Shown: in pieces, positions 13,297-26,565 of the stretch
Layout of the letters: the number at the start of each line of letters is the position of its first letter
Numbering within the stretch: position 1 is the stretch's first letter
The notes under the pieces: generated by a model
What the model saw: only the letters and a program-made list of their open reading frames with translations
Databases searched by the model: none
What the model was told of the DNA's origin: nothing
Position numbers and translations under genes: made by a program
NCBI RefSeq assembly: GCF_003576645.1
Contig: NC_044923.1
Location: 3,609,178-3,673,177, forward strand
Direction of reading: 5' to 3'
Source of the DNA: Ipomoea triloba
Lineage: Eukaryota > Streptophyta > Magnoliopsida > Solanales > Convolvulaceae
Length of the DNA: 64,000 bases

Positions 13297-16200
13297 GCCA
13301 GGATGAACTAAATGGACATGTTTATCTACCAAATTGAACTTTAAATAGACTGACAGCCTAATTGATGCCTATTTGACACATTTTATGCAAAAAAAAATGA
13401 CAATTAAATTTACCTGGTATTACAAGTCACTAACAGGTAATTAAGCCTTGATAACTAAATTGATATTTTTATGTACCTAATTGCAACTTTAAAAAGTTTG
13501 AGGGCCTAATTGACTTTTCACGTACAGTTTGATGGCCTATTAGACACATTTTACGCTTAAAAAGTGACATTTACATTTACCTGTTATTACAACTCACTAA
13601 CAGGTAATTATGCCTTGATAAACTAAATTGGCATGTCTATGTACCAAATTGAACTTTAAATAGTTTGAGAGCCTAATTGATGCCTATTTGACACATTTTA
13701 TGCAAAAAAAAAAAAAAAGACAATTAAATTTACCTGGTATTACAGGTCACTAACAGATAATTACACATTGATGAAATAAATTGATATGTTTATGTACCTA
13801 ATTGCAACTTTAAAGAGTTTGAGAGCCTAATTGATTTTTTCAGGTACAGTTTGAAAACCTATTAGACACATTTTACGCTTAAAAAGTGACATTTACATTT
13901 ACCTGTTATTGCAGGTCACTAACAGGTAATTATGCCATGATAAACTAAATGGACATGTTTATGTACCAAATTAAACTTTAAATAGACTGACAGCCTAATT
14001 GATGCCTATTTGACACATTTTATGCAAAAAAAAATGACAATTAAATTTACCTGGTATTACAGGTCACTAACAGGTAATTAAGCCTTGATAACTAAATTGA
14101 TTTGTTTATGTACCTAATTACAACTTTAAAAAGTTTGAGGGCCTAATTGATTTTTCACGTACAGTTTGATGGCCTATTAGATACATTTTACGCTTAAAAA
14201 GTGACATTTACATTTACCTGTTATTGTAGGTCATTAACAGGTAATTATGCGTTTATGAACTAAATTGGCATGTTTATGTACCAAATTGAACTTTAAATAG
14301 TTTGAGAGCCAAATTGATGCCAATTTGACACATTTTATGCAAAAAAAAATGACAATTAAATTTACCTGGTATTACAGGTCACTAACAGGTAAGTATGACT
14401 TGATGAACTAAATTGGCATGTTTATGTACCAAATTGAACTTTAAATAGTTTGAGAGCCAAATTGATGCCAATTTGACACATTTTATGCAAAAAAAAAAAA
14501 ATGACATTGAAATTTACCTGGGATTACAGGTCACTTCCAGGCAATTACGCATTGATTAACTAAATTGATATGTTTATGTACCTAATTGCAACTTTAAAGA
14601 GTTTGAGAGCCTAATTGAATTTTCAGGTACAGTTTGAAGGCCTATTAGACACATTTTACGCTAATAAAATGACATTTACATTTACATGTTGTTACAGGTC
14701 ACTAACAGGTAAGTATGACTTGATGAACTAAATTGGCATCTTTATGTACCAAATTGAACTTTAAATAGTTTGAGAGCGTAATTGATGTTTATTTGACACA
14801 TTTTATGCAAAAAAAAAAAAAGTCACATTTAAATTTACCTAGTATTAGAGTTCACTAACAGGTAATTAAGCCTTGATAACTAAATTGATATGTTTATGTA
14901 CCTAATTGCAACTTTAAAAAGTTTGAGGGCCTAATTGATTTTTCACGTACAGTTTGATGGCCTATTAGACACATTTTACGCTTAAAAAGTGACATTTACA
15001 TTTACCGGTTATTACAGGTCACTAACAGGTAATTATGACTTGATGAACTAAATTGGCATGTTTATGTACCAAATTGAACTTTACATAGTTTGAGAGCCTA
15101 ATTGATGCTTATTTGACACATTTTATGCAAAAAAAAAGTGACATTTAAATTTACCTGGTATTACAGGTCACTAACAGGTAATGATGGCTTATAAACTAAA
15201 TTGACATGTTTATGTAGCCAATTGCAATTTTAAAAGGTTTGAGTTCCTATTTGATTTTTCAGATAAAGTTCGATTGTCTATTTTACGCTTAAAAAGTGAC
15301 ATTTTCATTTACCTGTTATTGCAGGTCACTAACAGGTAATTATGTCTTGATGAACTAAATTGGCATGTTTATGTACCAAATTGAACTTTAAATAGACTGA
15401 GAGCCTAATTGATGCCTATTTGACACATTTTATGCAAAAAAAAATGAGATTTAAATTTACCTGGTATTACAGGTCACTAACAGGTAATTACGCCTTGATG
15501 AACTGATTTGATATCTTTATTTACCCAATTGCAACTTTAAAAAGTTTGAGGGTCTAATCGAGTTTTCAGGTACAGTTTTATGGTCTATTAGACACATTAT
15601 ACACTTAAAAAGTTAAATTTCCATTACCTGTTATTACAGGTCACTAACAGGTAATTATGCCTTTATGAACTAAATTGGCATGTTTATGTACCAAATTGAA
15701 CTTTAAATAGTTTGAGAGCCAAATTGTTGCCAATTTGACACATTTTATGCAAAAAAAAAAACAAATTGTTGCCAATTTGACACATTTTATGCAAAAAAAA
15801 AAAATGGCATTTAAATTTACCTGTTATTACAGGTCACTAACAGGTAAATATAACTTGATGAACTAAATTGGCATGTTTATGTACCAAATTGAACTTTAAA
15901 TAGTTTGAGAGCCTAATTGATGCCTATTTGACACATTTTAAACAAAAAAAATGACATTTAAATTTACCTGGTATTACAGGTCACTAACAGGTAATTACGC
16001 CATGATGAACTAAATTGATATGTTTATATACCTAATTGCAACTTTAAAAAGTTTGAGGGCCTAACTGATTTTTCAGGTACAGTTTGATGGCCTATTAGAC
16101 ACATTTTACGTTTAAAAATGACATTTACATTTACCTGTTATTGCAGGTCACTAACAGGTAATTATGCCATGATGAACTAAATGGACATGTTTATGTACCA

Positions 16201-19200
16201 AATTGAACTTTAAATAGTTTGAGAGCCAAATTGTTGCCAATTTGACACATTTTATGCAAAAAAAAAAAATGGCATTTAAATTTACCTGTTATTACAGGTC
16301 ACTAACAGGTAAATATAACTTGATGAACTAAATTGGCATGTTTATGTACCAAATTGAACTTTAAATAGTTTGAGAGCCTAATTGATGCCTATTTGACACA
16401 TTTTAAACAAAAAAAATGACATTTAAATTTACCTGGTATTACAGGCCACTAATAGGTAATTACGCTTTGATGAACTAAATTGATATGTTTATATACCTAA
16501 TTGCAACTTTAAAAAGTTTGAGGGCCTAACTGATTTTTCAGGTACAGTTTGATGGCATATTAGACACATTTTACGCTTAAAAATTGACATTTACATTTAC
16601 CTTTTATTACAGGTCACTAACAGGTAATTATGACTTGATGAACTAAATTGGCATGTTTATGTACCAAATTGAACTTTAAATAGTTTGAGAGCCTAATTGA
16701 TGCCTATTTGACACATTTTATGCAAAAAAAATGAGATTTAAATTTACCTGGTATTACAGGTCACTAACAGGTAATTATGACTTGATGAACTAAATTGGCA
16801 TGTTTATGTACCAAATTGAACTTTAAATAGTTTGAGAGCCTAATTGATGCCTATTTGACACATTTTAAACAAAAAAATTACATTTAAATTTACCTGTTAT
16901 TATAGGTCACTAACAGGTAATTACGCCTTGACGAACTAAATTGATATTTTATGTATCTAATTGCAACTTTAAAAAGTTTGAGGGTCTAATTGATTTTTCA
17001 GGTACAGTTTGATGGCCTATTAGACACATTTTACGTTTAAAAATGACATTTACATTTACCTGTTATTGCAGGTCACTAACAGGTAATTATGCCATGATGA
17101 ACTAAATGGACATGTTTATGTACCAAATTGAACTTTAAATAGACTGACAGCGTAATTGATGCCTATTTGACACATTTTATGAAAAAAAAAGTGACATTTA
17201 AATATACCTGGTATTACAGGTCACTAACAGGTAATTACGCTTTGATGAACAAAATTGATATGTTTATATAAGTAATTGAACTTTTAAAAAGTTTGGGGCC
17301 TAATTGATTTTTCAGTACAGTTTGATAGCATATTAGACACATTTTACGCTTAAAAAGTGAAATTTTCATTTACCTGTTATTGCAGGTCACTAACAGGTAA
17401 TTATGACTTGATGAACTAAATTGGCATGTTTATGTACCAAATTGAACTTTAAATAGACTGACAGCCTAATTGATGCCTATTTGACACATTTTATGCAAAA
17501 AAAATGAGATTTGAATTTACCTGGTATTACAGGTTACTAACAGGTAATTACGCCTTGATGAACTAATTTGATATCTTTATTTACCTAATTGCAACTTTAA
17601 AAAGTTTGAGGGCCTAACTGATTTTTCAGGTACAGTTTGATGGCATATTAGACACATTTTACGCTTAAAAAGTGACATTTACATTTACCTGTTATTACAG
17701 ATCACTAAAAGATAATTATGCCTTGATAAACTAAATTGCCATGTTTATGTACCAAATTGAACTTTAAATAGTTTGAGAGCCTAATTGATGTCTATTTGAC
17801 ACATTTTAAACAAAAAAAAATGACATTTAAATTTACCTGTTATTATAGGTCACTAACAAGTAATTACGTCTTGACGAACTAAATTGATATTTTATGTATC
17901 TAATTGCAACTTTAAAAAGATTGAGGGTCTAATTGATTCTTCAGGTACAGTTTGATGGCCTATTAGACACATTTTACGTTTAAAAATGACATTTACATTT
18001 ACCTGTTATTGCAGGTCACTAACAGGTAATTATGCCTTGATGAACTAAATTGGCATGTTTGTGTACCAAATTGAACTTTAAATAGATTAAGAGCCTAATT
18101 GATGCCTATTTAACACATTTTATGCAAAAAAAATGAGATTTAAATTTACCTGGTATTACAGGTCAGTAACAGGTAATTACGCCTTGATAAAGTAAATTGA
18201 CATGTTTATGTACCTAATTGAATCTTTAAAATGTTTGAGGGCCTAATTGATTTTTCAGGTAAAATTTGATGGCCTATTAGACAAATTTTACGCTTAAAAA
18301 GTGACATTTACATTTACCTGTTATTACAGGTCACTAAAAGGTAATTATGCCTTGATGAACTAAATTGACATGTTTATGTACCAAATTGAACTTTAAATAG
18401 TTTGAGAGCCAAATTTATGCCAATTTGACACATTTTATGCAAAAAAAAAATGACATTTAAATTTACCTGGGATTACAGTTCACTAACTGGTAATTACGCC
18501 TTGATAAACTAAATTGATATTTTTATGTACCTAATTGCAATTTTAAAGACTTTGAGATCTTAATTGAATTTTCAGGTACAGTTTGAAGGCCTATTAGACA
18601 CATTTTACGCTAAAAAATGACATTTACATTTACATGTTATTACAGGTCACTAATAGGTAAATATGACTTGATGAACTAAATTGGCATCTTTATGTACCAA
18701 ATTGAACTTTAAATAGTTTGAGAGCCAAATTGATGCCTATTTGACACATTTTATGCAAAAAAAAGTAACATTTAAATTTACATGTTATTATAGGTCACTA
18801 ACAGGTAATTACGCCTTGATAATCTAAATTGATATGTTTATGTACCTAATTGCAACTTTAAAAAGTTTGAGGGCCTAATTGGTTTTTCAGGTATAGTTTG
18901 ATGGCCTATTAGACACATTTTATGCTTTAAAAGTGACATTTACATTTACCTGTTATTACAGGTCACTAACAGATAATTATGTCTTTATGAACTAAATTGG
19001 CATTTTTATGTACTAAATTGAAATTTAAATAGTTTGAGAGCCTAATTGATGCCTATTTGACACATATTTTGCAAAAAAAAAAAAAAGCGACATTTAAATT
19101 TACCTGACATTACAGGTCCCTAACAGATAATTATGGCTTATAAACTAAATTGACATGTTTATGTACCTAATTGCAACTTTAAAAAGTTTAAGAGCCTAAT

Positions 19201-20248
19201 TGATTTTTCAGGTACAGTTTGATGGCCAATTAGACACATTTTACGCTTAAAAAATGACATTTACATTTACCTGTTATTACAGGTCACTAAAAGGTAATTA
19301 TGCCTTGATAAACTAAATTGGCATGTTTATGTACCAAATTGAACTTTAAATAGTTTGAGAGCCTAATTGATGCCTATTTGACACATTTTATGCAAAAAAA
19401 AAAGACAATTAAATTTACCTGGTATTACAGGTCACTAACAGGTAATTACGCCTTGATAAACTAATTTGATATCTTTATGTACCTAATTGAAACTTTAAAA
19501 AGTTTGAGGATCTAATTAATTTTTCAGGTACACTTTTATGGCCTATTAGACACATTATACGCTTAAAAAGTTAAATTTACATTTACGTATTATTACAGGT
19601 CACTAACAGGTAATTATGTCTTTATGAACTAAATTGCCATGTTTATGTACCAAATTGAACTTTAAATAGTTTGAGAGCCAAATTGTTGCCAATTTGACAC
19701 ATTTTATGCAAAAAAAAAATGACATTTAAATTTACCTGGGATTAAATGTCACTACCAGGTAATTACGCCTTGATGAACTAAATTGATATGTTTATGTACC
19801 TAATTGCAACTTTAAAGAGTTTGAGAGCTAATTGAATTTTCAGGTACAGTTTAAAGGCCTATTAAACACATTTTACGCTAAAAAAATGACATTTACATTT
19901 ACATGTTATTACAGGTCACTAACAGGTAAATATGATTTGATAAACTAAATTGACATCTTTATGTACCAAATTGAACTTTAAATAGTTTGAGAGTCTAATT
20001 GATGTTTATTTGACACGTTTTACGCAAAAAAAAAGTGACATTTAAATTTACCTAGCATTAGAATTCACTAACAGGTAATTAAGCCCTGATGAACTAAATT
20101 GATATGTTTATTTACTTAATTGCAACTTTAAAAAGTTTGAGGGCCTAATTGATTTTTCAGGTAAGTTTGATGCCTATTAGACACATTTTACGCTTAAAAA
20201 GTGGCATTTACATTTACCTGTTATTGCAGGTCACTAACAGGTAAATAT

Positions 20249-20413
20249 TGTTAACCATGTTGCATTTTATGTTATTATGTTATGTAATTATATTAATAAT
20301 GTATAGCTTTAGTCAATAGTCAATTACCTATAGGTTAGGAGAGTTTTGTGCATACTCTCATATAGGTACTCTATTCCTTCTGTAATTCAGTTATTGAATT
20401 ATATCTCAATTCA
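20249..20413 (+). repeat. putative 5' LTR of the Copia element
   Basis: About 165 bp from TGTTAACCATG to AATTCA, bounded by satellite on the left and a primer binding site on the right. TG...CA ends and position support an LTR. No second LTR copy is present for comparison, so the right boundary is inferred. Confidence 0.6.
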
Positions 20414-20415
20414 TC

Positions 20416-20424
20416 TGGTATCAG
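20416..20424 (+). other. primer binding site (tRNA-iMet type)
   Basis: TGGTATCAG matches the start of the usual Copia primer binding site, complementary to the initiator tRNA-Met 3' end. It lies two bases after the proposed LTR. Confidence 0.65.
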
Positions 20425-20475
20425 CCTAGGTTAGGTCTTCTTTTCTCTCACCTACCCTACCGATCCTATTTTCCG

Positions 20476-23070
20476 ATGACGTCACCCACCACCATCGACG
20501 GCACCATCACCCCGGCAATCGTCGCTCCGTCACCCTTACCAACCCCTACTGTTAATACGGCGAACCACCAAGTTTCCATCAAGCTCAACGCCAGAAACTA
20601 CATTTACTGGCGCACTCAAATACTTCCCTTCCTCCGCAGCCAAGCACTGCTCGGTTACCTCGATGGATCCATACCATGTCCGCCTACCACCATTCCATCC
20701 GCCGTGCCGTCATCCACAGCCGCCCCGCCACCTCCGGTTTTCAATCCGGCATATGCAGCGTGGGTGCAACAGGATCAAGCGATCCTCTCACTAATTGTTT
20801 CATCCCTGACGAGCGAAGTGATGTACTTGGCCGTCGGCAAGGAGACGTCGCGTGACGTTTGGGACTCCCTTACCGCTGCCTTCGCCTCACAATCCAGAAC
20901 GCGGTGTCTCAGCCNCGTTTGGGACTCCCTTACCGCTGCCTTCGCCTCACAATCCAGAACGCGGTGTCTCAGCCTCCTTAGCCAGTTCCAAACTCTTCGG
21001 CAAGGGAACGCTACACCGGTTGAGTATCTTGGGCAGGCTCAGATGCTCGTGGAGGCTCTGTCACTGGCCGGCCAACCCCTCACGGCCGATGAGCAACTCC
21101 TTTATGTCCTCCGGGGATTACGCCCGGAATTCCGATCGATGGCGAGCACCCTCACGGCGGCTGCGACGCCAATGACTCTCCCGCAGTTGGCTGATCAACT
21201 CCAAGCCCAGGAGTTTCTTCAAGCCGAGGAGTATGGTGGCACGGATCCATCGCTGCCGCAGAATACGCCCGCAGCGTTCTACGCTGGACGTGGCAGACAG
21301 AATTCTAACACCGGAGGGCGGAATTCCGGTGGTCGCGGCGGCAGGCAATGGCGTGGACGCGGCAATGGGAATGCAGGCCGTGGCGGTGGTCGCAATTCTC
21401 CACGTTGCCAGATCTGCCGCAACTACGGCCATACGGCTGTAAATTGCTTTTGGCGTTATGATGACAAGCCGGCGCAGCAAGTCCATGCTGCTTACTCCGG
21501 CGAGGCGGTGACTCCGTCGGCGGCAGACTCGTGGTTCCTGGACACGGGGGCTACGTCGCATGCCACGCCTGACTCTGGACTGTTGGATCACTCGGAGCCG
21601 TATACTGGAAGTGATGTCCTGAAAGTGGGCAATGGTTCAGGTTTGGACATCACTGGTGTTGGTCGCACGGTTATTACCTCTAAATTGCACCCATTAAAAA
21701 TGAACAATATTCTTCACGTTCCGAATTTGTCTCTTTCATTGCTTTCTGTTTATAAATTTACCAATGAAAATGACGTTTATTTTGAGTTTCATAAAAGTTT
21801 CTTTCTTGTGAAGGATTGCACCACTCAAGCGGTGCTTCTTAAAGGTTTCACCTCGGGCGGCCTGTATCAACTGTTGCTCCCTCACAGTCATAAAGCTTTT
21901 CTGACCGCTCGTGCCTCGTCCCAAATCTGGCATCAGCGTTTGGGTCATCCTCATAGTCAAGTTCTGCAGCGTATTCTCAAACATTGTCCAGTCACGTCCC
22001 ATAAAGTCGGTGCCTTAGATGTTTGCTCGGCATGTCAACTCGGGAAGTCTTCAAGGTTTCCACTAGATAGAGTTTCAAATAATAGCACAAATGTATTAGA
22101 TTTAATATTCACGGACATCTGGGGTCCGTCGCCCGTTATTTCACATTCCGGGTTTCGATATTTTGTTCTTTTTGTAGATGACTATACCAGGTATACCTGG
22201 TTTTATCCCCTTCGTGTAAAGTCCGATATTTATAAAATATTTACTTTGTTTCGGGCAATGGTAGAACGTCGGTTTTCGCGTTCTATCAAAGCCATACAGT
22301 CTGATTTGGGAGGGGAATATCGTCGTCTACATACAATCTTTGAATCCTTAGGAATTTCACATCGTCAATCCTGTGCTTATACGCACGAACAAAATGGAAG
22401 GGTAGAGCGACGTAACCGTCATATTGTAGAAACAGGCCTCGCCTTACTAGCCCAAAGTTCAACCCCGCTCAAGTTTTGGGGCTATGCGTTTGAGTCAGCC
22501 ACGTTTCTAATAAATTGTTTACCTTCGTCAGCTATAAATTTCCAAACTCCTCATTATCAAATATACAACACTCATCCGCCATACACATTCTTCCGTGTGT
22601 TTGGCTGTCGTTGTTACCCATACCTTCGACCCTATAACCGTCACAAAATAGAGTACAGGTCTGCGCCCTGTGTCTTCCTAGGTTACCCAGTCACGTATAG
22701 GGGATACCGTTGCATGGACCTTAACACTGGTAAAGTTTATACCTGTCGCCATGTCCGTTTTGATGAAAGTATTTTCCCGTTTCAGGAATCTTTGCAGGAG
22801 AATGATCCAACACCATCTGTAGAATCACCGTGGGCCACTGCTCCTATATGCACTGTTGCTAATTCTACGCCGTCGTCAGTACCCTCAGTTTCGACTACCT
22901 CTGCCCAACAGGTCGATTCATCTCGGACACAGACTGACTCACTCTCGTTATCCACTTCTGAGACCCAAGTGCCCAGAAGTCAGGGTGTAGCTAAACAAGC
23001 TGTAACAGGGGTTCATGCTATGCGCACACGTAAAAAGACGAAAGGTACAAGGGAGCAGTTTTATGCGTAA
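20476..23070 (+). CDS. Copia Gag-protease-integrase polyprotein, truncated before RT
   Basis: An 864-residue open frame from ATG 20476 to TAA 23068-23070. Residues 1-300 are Gag (UBN2-type, with WDSLTAAF). A CCHC knuckle (CQICRNYGHTAVNC) lies near 311. The aspartic protease motif LDTGATSH is near 355. The integrase HHCC zinc domain (WHQRLGHPH ... CSACQLGK) is near 480-520. The integrase DDE core has Asp in FTDIWG (about 546), Asp in QSDLGGEY (about 608) and Glu in HEQNGRVER (about 638). The frame ends in the linker that normally leads to RT. A single N at 20915 separates two identical 59-bp copies (20856-20914 and 20916-20974), duplicating WDSLTAAFASQSRTRC in frame; this is probably an assembly duplication. 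No other stop interrupts the frame, so the insertion is fairly young. Confidence 0.9.
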   Translation: MTSPTTIDGTITPAIVAPSPLPTPTVNTANHQVSIKLNARNYIYWRTQILPFLRSQALLGYLDGSIPCPPTTIPSAVPSSTAAPPPPVFNPAYAAWVQQDQAILSLIVSSLTSEVMYLAVGKETSRDVWDSLTAAFASQSRTRCLSXVWDSLTAAFASQSRTRCLSLLSQFQTLRQGNATPVEYLGQAQMLVEALSLAGQPLTADEQLLYVLRGLRPEFRSMASTLTAAATPMTLPQLADQLQAQEFLQAEEYGGTDPSLPQNTPAAFYAGRGRQNSNTGGRNSGGRGGRQWRGRGNGNAGRGGGRNSPRCQICRNYGHTAVNCFWRYDDKPAQQVHAAYSGEAVTPSAADSWFLDTGATSHATPDSGLLDHSEPYTGSDVLKVGNGSGLDITGVGRTVITSKLHPLKMNNILHVPNLSLSLLSVYKFTNENDVYFEFHKSFFLVKDCTTQAVLLKGFTSGGLYQLLLPHSHKAFLTARASSQIWHQRLGHPHSQVLQRILKHCPVTSHKVGALDVCSACQLGKSSRFPLDRVSNNSTNVLDLIFTDIWGPSPVISHSGFRYFVLFVDDYTRYTWFYPLRVKSDIYKIFTLFRAMVERRFSRSIKAIQSDLGGEYRRLHTIFESLGISHRQSCAYTHEQNGRVERRNRHIVETGLALLAQSSTPLKFWGYAFESATFLINCLPSSAINFQTPHYQIYNTHPPYTFFRVFGCRCYPYLRPYNRHKIEYRSAPCVFLGYPVTYRGYRCMDLNTGKVYTCRHVRFDESIFPFQESLQENDPTPSVESPWATAPICTVANSTPSSVPSVSTTSAQQVDSSRTQTDSLSLSTSETQVPRSQGVAKQAVTGVHAMRTRKKTKGTREQFYA
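20856..20974. repeat. 59-bp duplication around a single N
   Basis: 59 bp (20856-20914) are repeated exactly at 20916-20974, with N at 20915 between them. Period 60 keeps the reading frame. It is probably an unmerged contig overlap. Confidence 0.85.
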
Positions 23071-23072
23071 CA

Positions 23073-26000
23073 GGGCCTAATTGATTTTTCAGGTAAAATT
23101 TGTGGCCTATTAGACAAATTTTACGCTTAAAAAGTGACATTTATATTTACCTGTTATTACAGGTCACTAACAGGTAATTATGCCTTGATGAACTAAATTG
23201 GCATGTTTATGTACCAAATTGAACTTTAAATAGTTTGAGAGCCAAATTGTTGCCAATTTGACACATTTTATGCAAAAAAAAAAATGACATTTAAATTTAC
23301 CTGGGATTACATGTCACTACCAGGTAATTACGCCTTGATGAACTAAATTGATATGTTTATGTACCTAATTGCAACTTTAAAGAGTTTGAGAGCCTAATTG
23401 AATTTTCAGGTACAGTTTAAAGGCCTATTAAACACATTTTACACTAAAAAAATGACATTTACATTTACATGTTATTACAGGTCACTAACAGAGAAATATG
23501 ATTTGATAAACTAAATTGACATCTTTATGTACCAAATTGAACTTTAAATAGTTTGAGAGTCTAATTGATGTTTATTTGACACGTTTTACGCAAAAAAAAA
23601 AGTGACATTTAAATTTACCTAGTATTAGAATTCACTAACAGGTAATCAAGCCCTGATGAACTAAATTGATATGTTTATTTACTTAATTGCAACTTTAAAA
23701 AGTTTGAGGGCCTAATTGATTTTTCAGGTAAGTTTGATGCCTATTAGACAAATTTTACGCTTAAAAAGTGGCATTTACATTTACCTGTTTTTACAGGTCA
23801 CTAACAGGTAATTATGTCTTTATGAACTAAATTGACATGTTTATGTACTAAATTGAACTTTAAATAGTTTGAGAGCATAATTGATGCCTATTTGACACAT
23901 TTTATGCAAAAAAAAAAGTGACATTTAAATTTACCTGGCATTACAGGTCCCTAACAGGTAATTATGGCTTATAAACTAAACTGACATGTTTATGTACCCA
24001 ATTGCAATTTTAAAAGGTTTGAGTGCATAATTGATTTTTCAGATAATGTTCGATTATCTATTTGACACATTTTATGCAAAAAAAAAGAAAAAAAAAAAAA
24101 GAAAAGAAGAGACATTTACATTTACCTGGTATTATAGGTCACTAGCAGGTAATTACTCTTTGATGAGCTAAATTGATATGTTTATGTACCAAATTGCAAC
24201 TTTAAAAAGTTTGAGGGCCTAATTGATTTTTGAGTTACAGTTTGATGGCCTATTAGACACATTTTACGCTTAAAAAGTGACATTAAATTTACCTGTTATT
24301 ACAGGTCACTAACAGGTAAATATAACTTGATGAACTAAATTGGCATGTTTATGTACCAAATTGAACTTTAAATAGTATGAGAGCCTAATTGATTCCTATT
24401 TGACACATTATATGCAAAAAAAAAGTAACATTTAAATTTACCTGGTATTACATGTCAGTAACAGATAATTACGCCTTGATGAACTAATTTGATATGTTTA
24501 TGTACCTAATTGCAACTTTAAAAAGTTTGAGGGCCTAATTGATTTTTCAGGTACAGTTTGATGGCCTATTAGACACATTTTACGCTTAAAAAGTGACATT
24601 AAATTTACCTGTTATTACAGGTCACTAACAGGTAAATATAACTTGATGAACTAAATTGATATGTTTATGTACCTAATTGCAACTTTAAAAAGTTTGAGGG
24701 CCTAATTGATTTTTCAGGTACAGTTTGATGGCCTATTAGACACATTTTACGCTTAAAAAGTGACATTTACATTAACTGTTATTGTAGGTCACTAACAGGT
24801 AATTATGCCTTGATGAACTAAATTGGCATATTTATGTACCAAGTTGAACTTTAAATAGAATGAGAGCCTAATTGATGCCTATTTGACACATTTTATGCAA
24901 AAAAAATGACATTTAAATTTACCTGGTATTACACGTCACTAATAGGTAATTACGCCTTGATGAACTAAATTGATATTTTTAAGTATCTAATTGAATCTTT
25001 AAAAAGTTTGAGGGCCTAATTGATTTTTCAGGTACAGTTTGATGGCCTATTACACAAATTTTACGCTTAAAAAGTGACATTTACATTTACCTGTTATTAC
25101 AGGTCACTAACAGGTAATTATGCATTGATGAACTAAATTGGCATGTTAATGTGCCAAATTGAACTTTAAATAGTTTGAGAGCCTAATTGATGCGTATTTG
25201 ACACATTTTATTCAAAAAAAATGACATTTAAATTTACCTGGTATTACAGGTAACTAACAGGTAATTACGACTTGATGAACTAAATTGAAATGTTTATGTA
25301 CCTAATTGCAACTTTAAAAAGTTTGAGGGCCTAATTGATTTTTCAGGTACAGTTTTATGGCCTATTAGACACATTTTACGCTAAAAAAGTGACATTTACA
25401 TTTACCTGTTATTACAGGTCTCTAACAGGTAATTATGACTTGATGAACTAAATTGACATGTTTATGTACCAAATTGAACTTTAAATAGTTTGAGAGTCTA
25501 CTTGATGCCTATTTGACACATTTTATGCAAAAAAAATAAAAATGACATTTAAATTTACCTGGTATTACAGGTCTTTAACAGGTAATTACGCCTTGATGAA
25601 CTAAATTTATATGTTTATGTACCTAATTGCAACTTTAAAGAGTTTGAGAGCCTAATTGAATTTTCAGGTACAGTTTGAAGGCCTATTAGACACATTTTAC
25701 GCAAAAAAAATGACATTTACATTTACCTGTTATTACAGGTCTCTAACAAGTAATTATGCCTTGATGAACTAAATTGACATATTTATATTCCAAATTGAAC
25801 TTTAAATAGTTTGAGAGCCTAATAGATGCCTATTTGACACATTTTATGCAAAAAAAAAAAAGTGACATTTAAATTTACCTGGTATTAAATGTCACTAACA
25901 AATAATTATGGCTTATAAACTAAATTGACATGTTGATGTACCTAATTGCAATTATAAAAAGTTTGAGTGCCTTATTGATTTTTCAGATAAAGTTCGATTG

Positions 26001-26565
26001 TCTATTTGACACATTTTATGCAAAAAAAAATAAAAAAAAAAGTGACATTTACATTTACCTGGTATTACAGGTCACTAACATGTAATTACGTCTTGATGAA
26101 CTAAATTGATATGTTTATGTACCTAATTGCAACTTAAAAAAGTTTGAGGGCCTAATTAATTTTTCAGGTACAGTTTGATGGCCTATTGGACACATTTTAC
26201 GCTTAAAAAGTTACATTTACATTTACATGTTACTACAGGTCACTAACATGTAGTTATGCCATTATGAACTAAATTGGTATGTTTATGTACCAAATTGAAA
26301 TTTAAATAGGTTGAGAGCCTAATTGATGCCTATTTGACACATTTTATGCAAAAAGAAGTGACATTTGAATTTACCTGGTATTACAGTTCACTAACAGGTA
26401 ATTATGGTTTATAAACTAAATTGAGATGTTTATGTAACCAATTGCAAATATAAAAGGTTTCAGTGCCTAATTGATTTTTCAGATAAAGTTCGATTGTCTA
26501 TTTGACACATTTTATGCATAAAGAAAAAGTGACATTTACATTTACTTGGTATTGCAGGTCACTAA
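23073..26565. repeat. satellite array, second block
   Basis: The A/B satellite continues after the Copia element. From about 23960 a further variant C appears (GTACCCAATTGCAATTTTAA, AGATAAAGTTCGATTGTCTA), more diverged and less regular than the first block. Purine-rich poly-A variants occur near 24080-24115. No gene is visible. Confidence 0.93.

Larger units (their letters stand above)
1..20246. repeat. AT-rich dimeric satellite array (A/B monomers), main block
   Basis: Tandem array of two alternating related monomers. Type A (about 150 bp) reads AACTAAATTGGCATGTTTAT, then a TTTGAGAGCCTAATTGATGC segment, GACACATTTTATGC plus a poly-A run, and ACAGGTCACTAACAGGTAA. Type B (about 165 bp) has AACTAAATTGATATGTTTAT, CTAATTGATTTTTCAGGTAC and ACACATTTTACGCTTAAAAA, and ends with the same ACAGGTCACTAACAGGTAA. 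A+B gives a dimer near 310-317 bp. Many B units contain a dyad, TTACCTGTTA and TAACAGGTAA, 11 bp apart. No gene is visible in this stretch. The monomer length resembles plant centromeric or knob satellites, but nothing here proves such a role. Confidence 0.95.
20249..23072 (+). mobile_element. 3'-truncated Ty1/Copia LTR retrotransposon
   Basis: The element replaces satellite sequence from 20249. It has a putative short 5' LTR beginning TGTTAACCAT, a tRNA-iMet-type primer binding site, and one open frame for Gag, protease and integrase. The frame stops at 23070, where the sequence changes back to B-type satellite (GGGCCTAATTGATTTTTCAG). The reverse transcriptase, RNase H, polypurine tract and 3' LTR are missing, so the element cannot move alone. 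The breakpoint lies in TTTTATGC, a string also found in the satellite, which suggests a microhomology join. Confidence 0.88.

Noticed and set aside
1..20246. Regular repeats that could suggest a CRISPR array
   Set aside because: The units are contiguous satellite monomers with no unique spacers, in a plant nuclear context.
20852..22002. Short frames on both strands inside the Copia coding region
   Set aside because: They overlap the 864-residue polyprotein, lack any domain signature and are shadows of its codon use.
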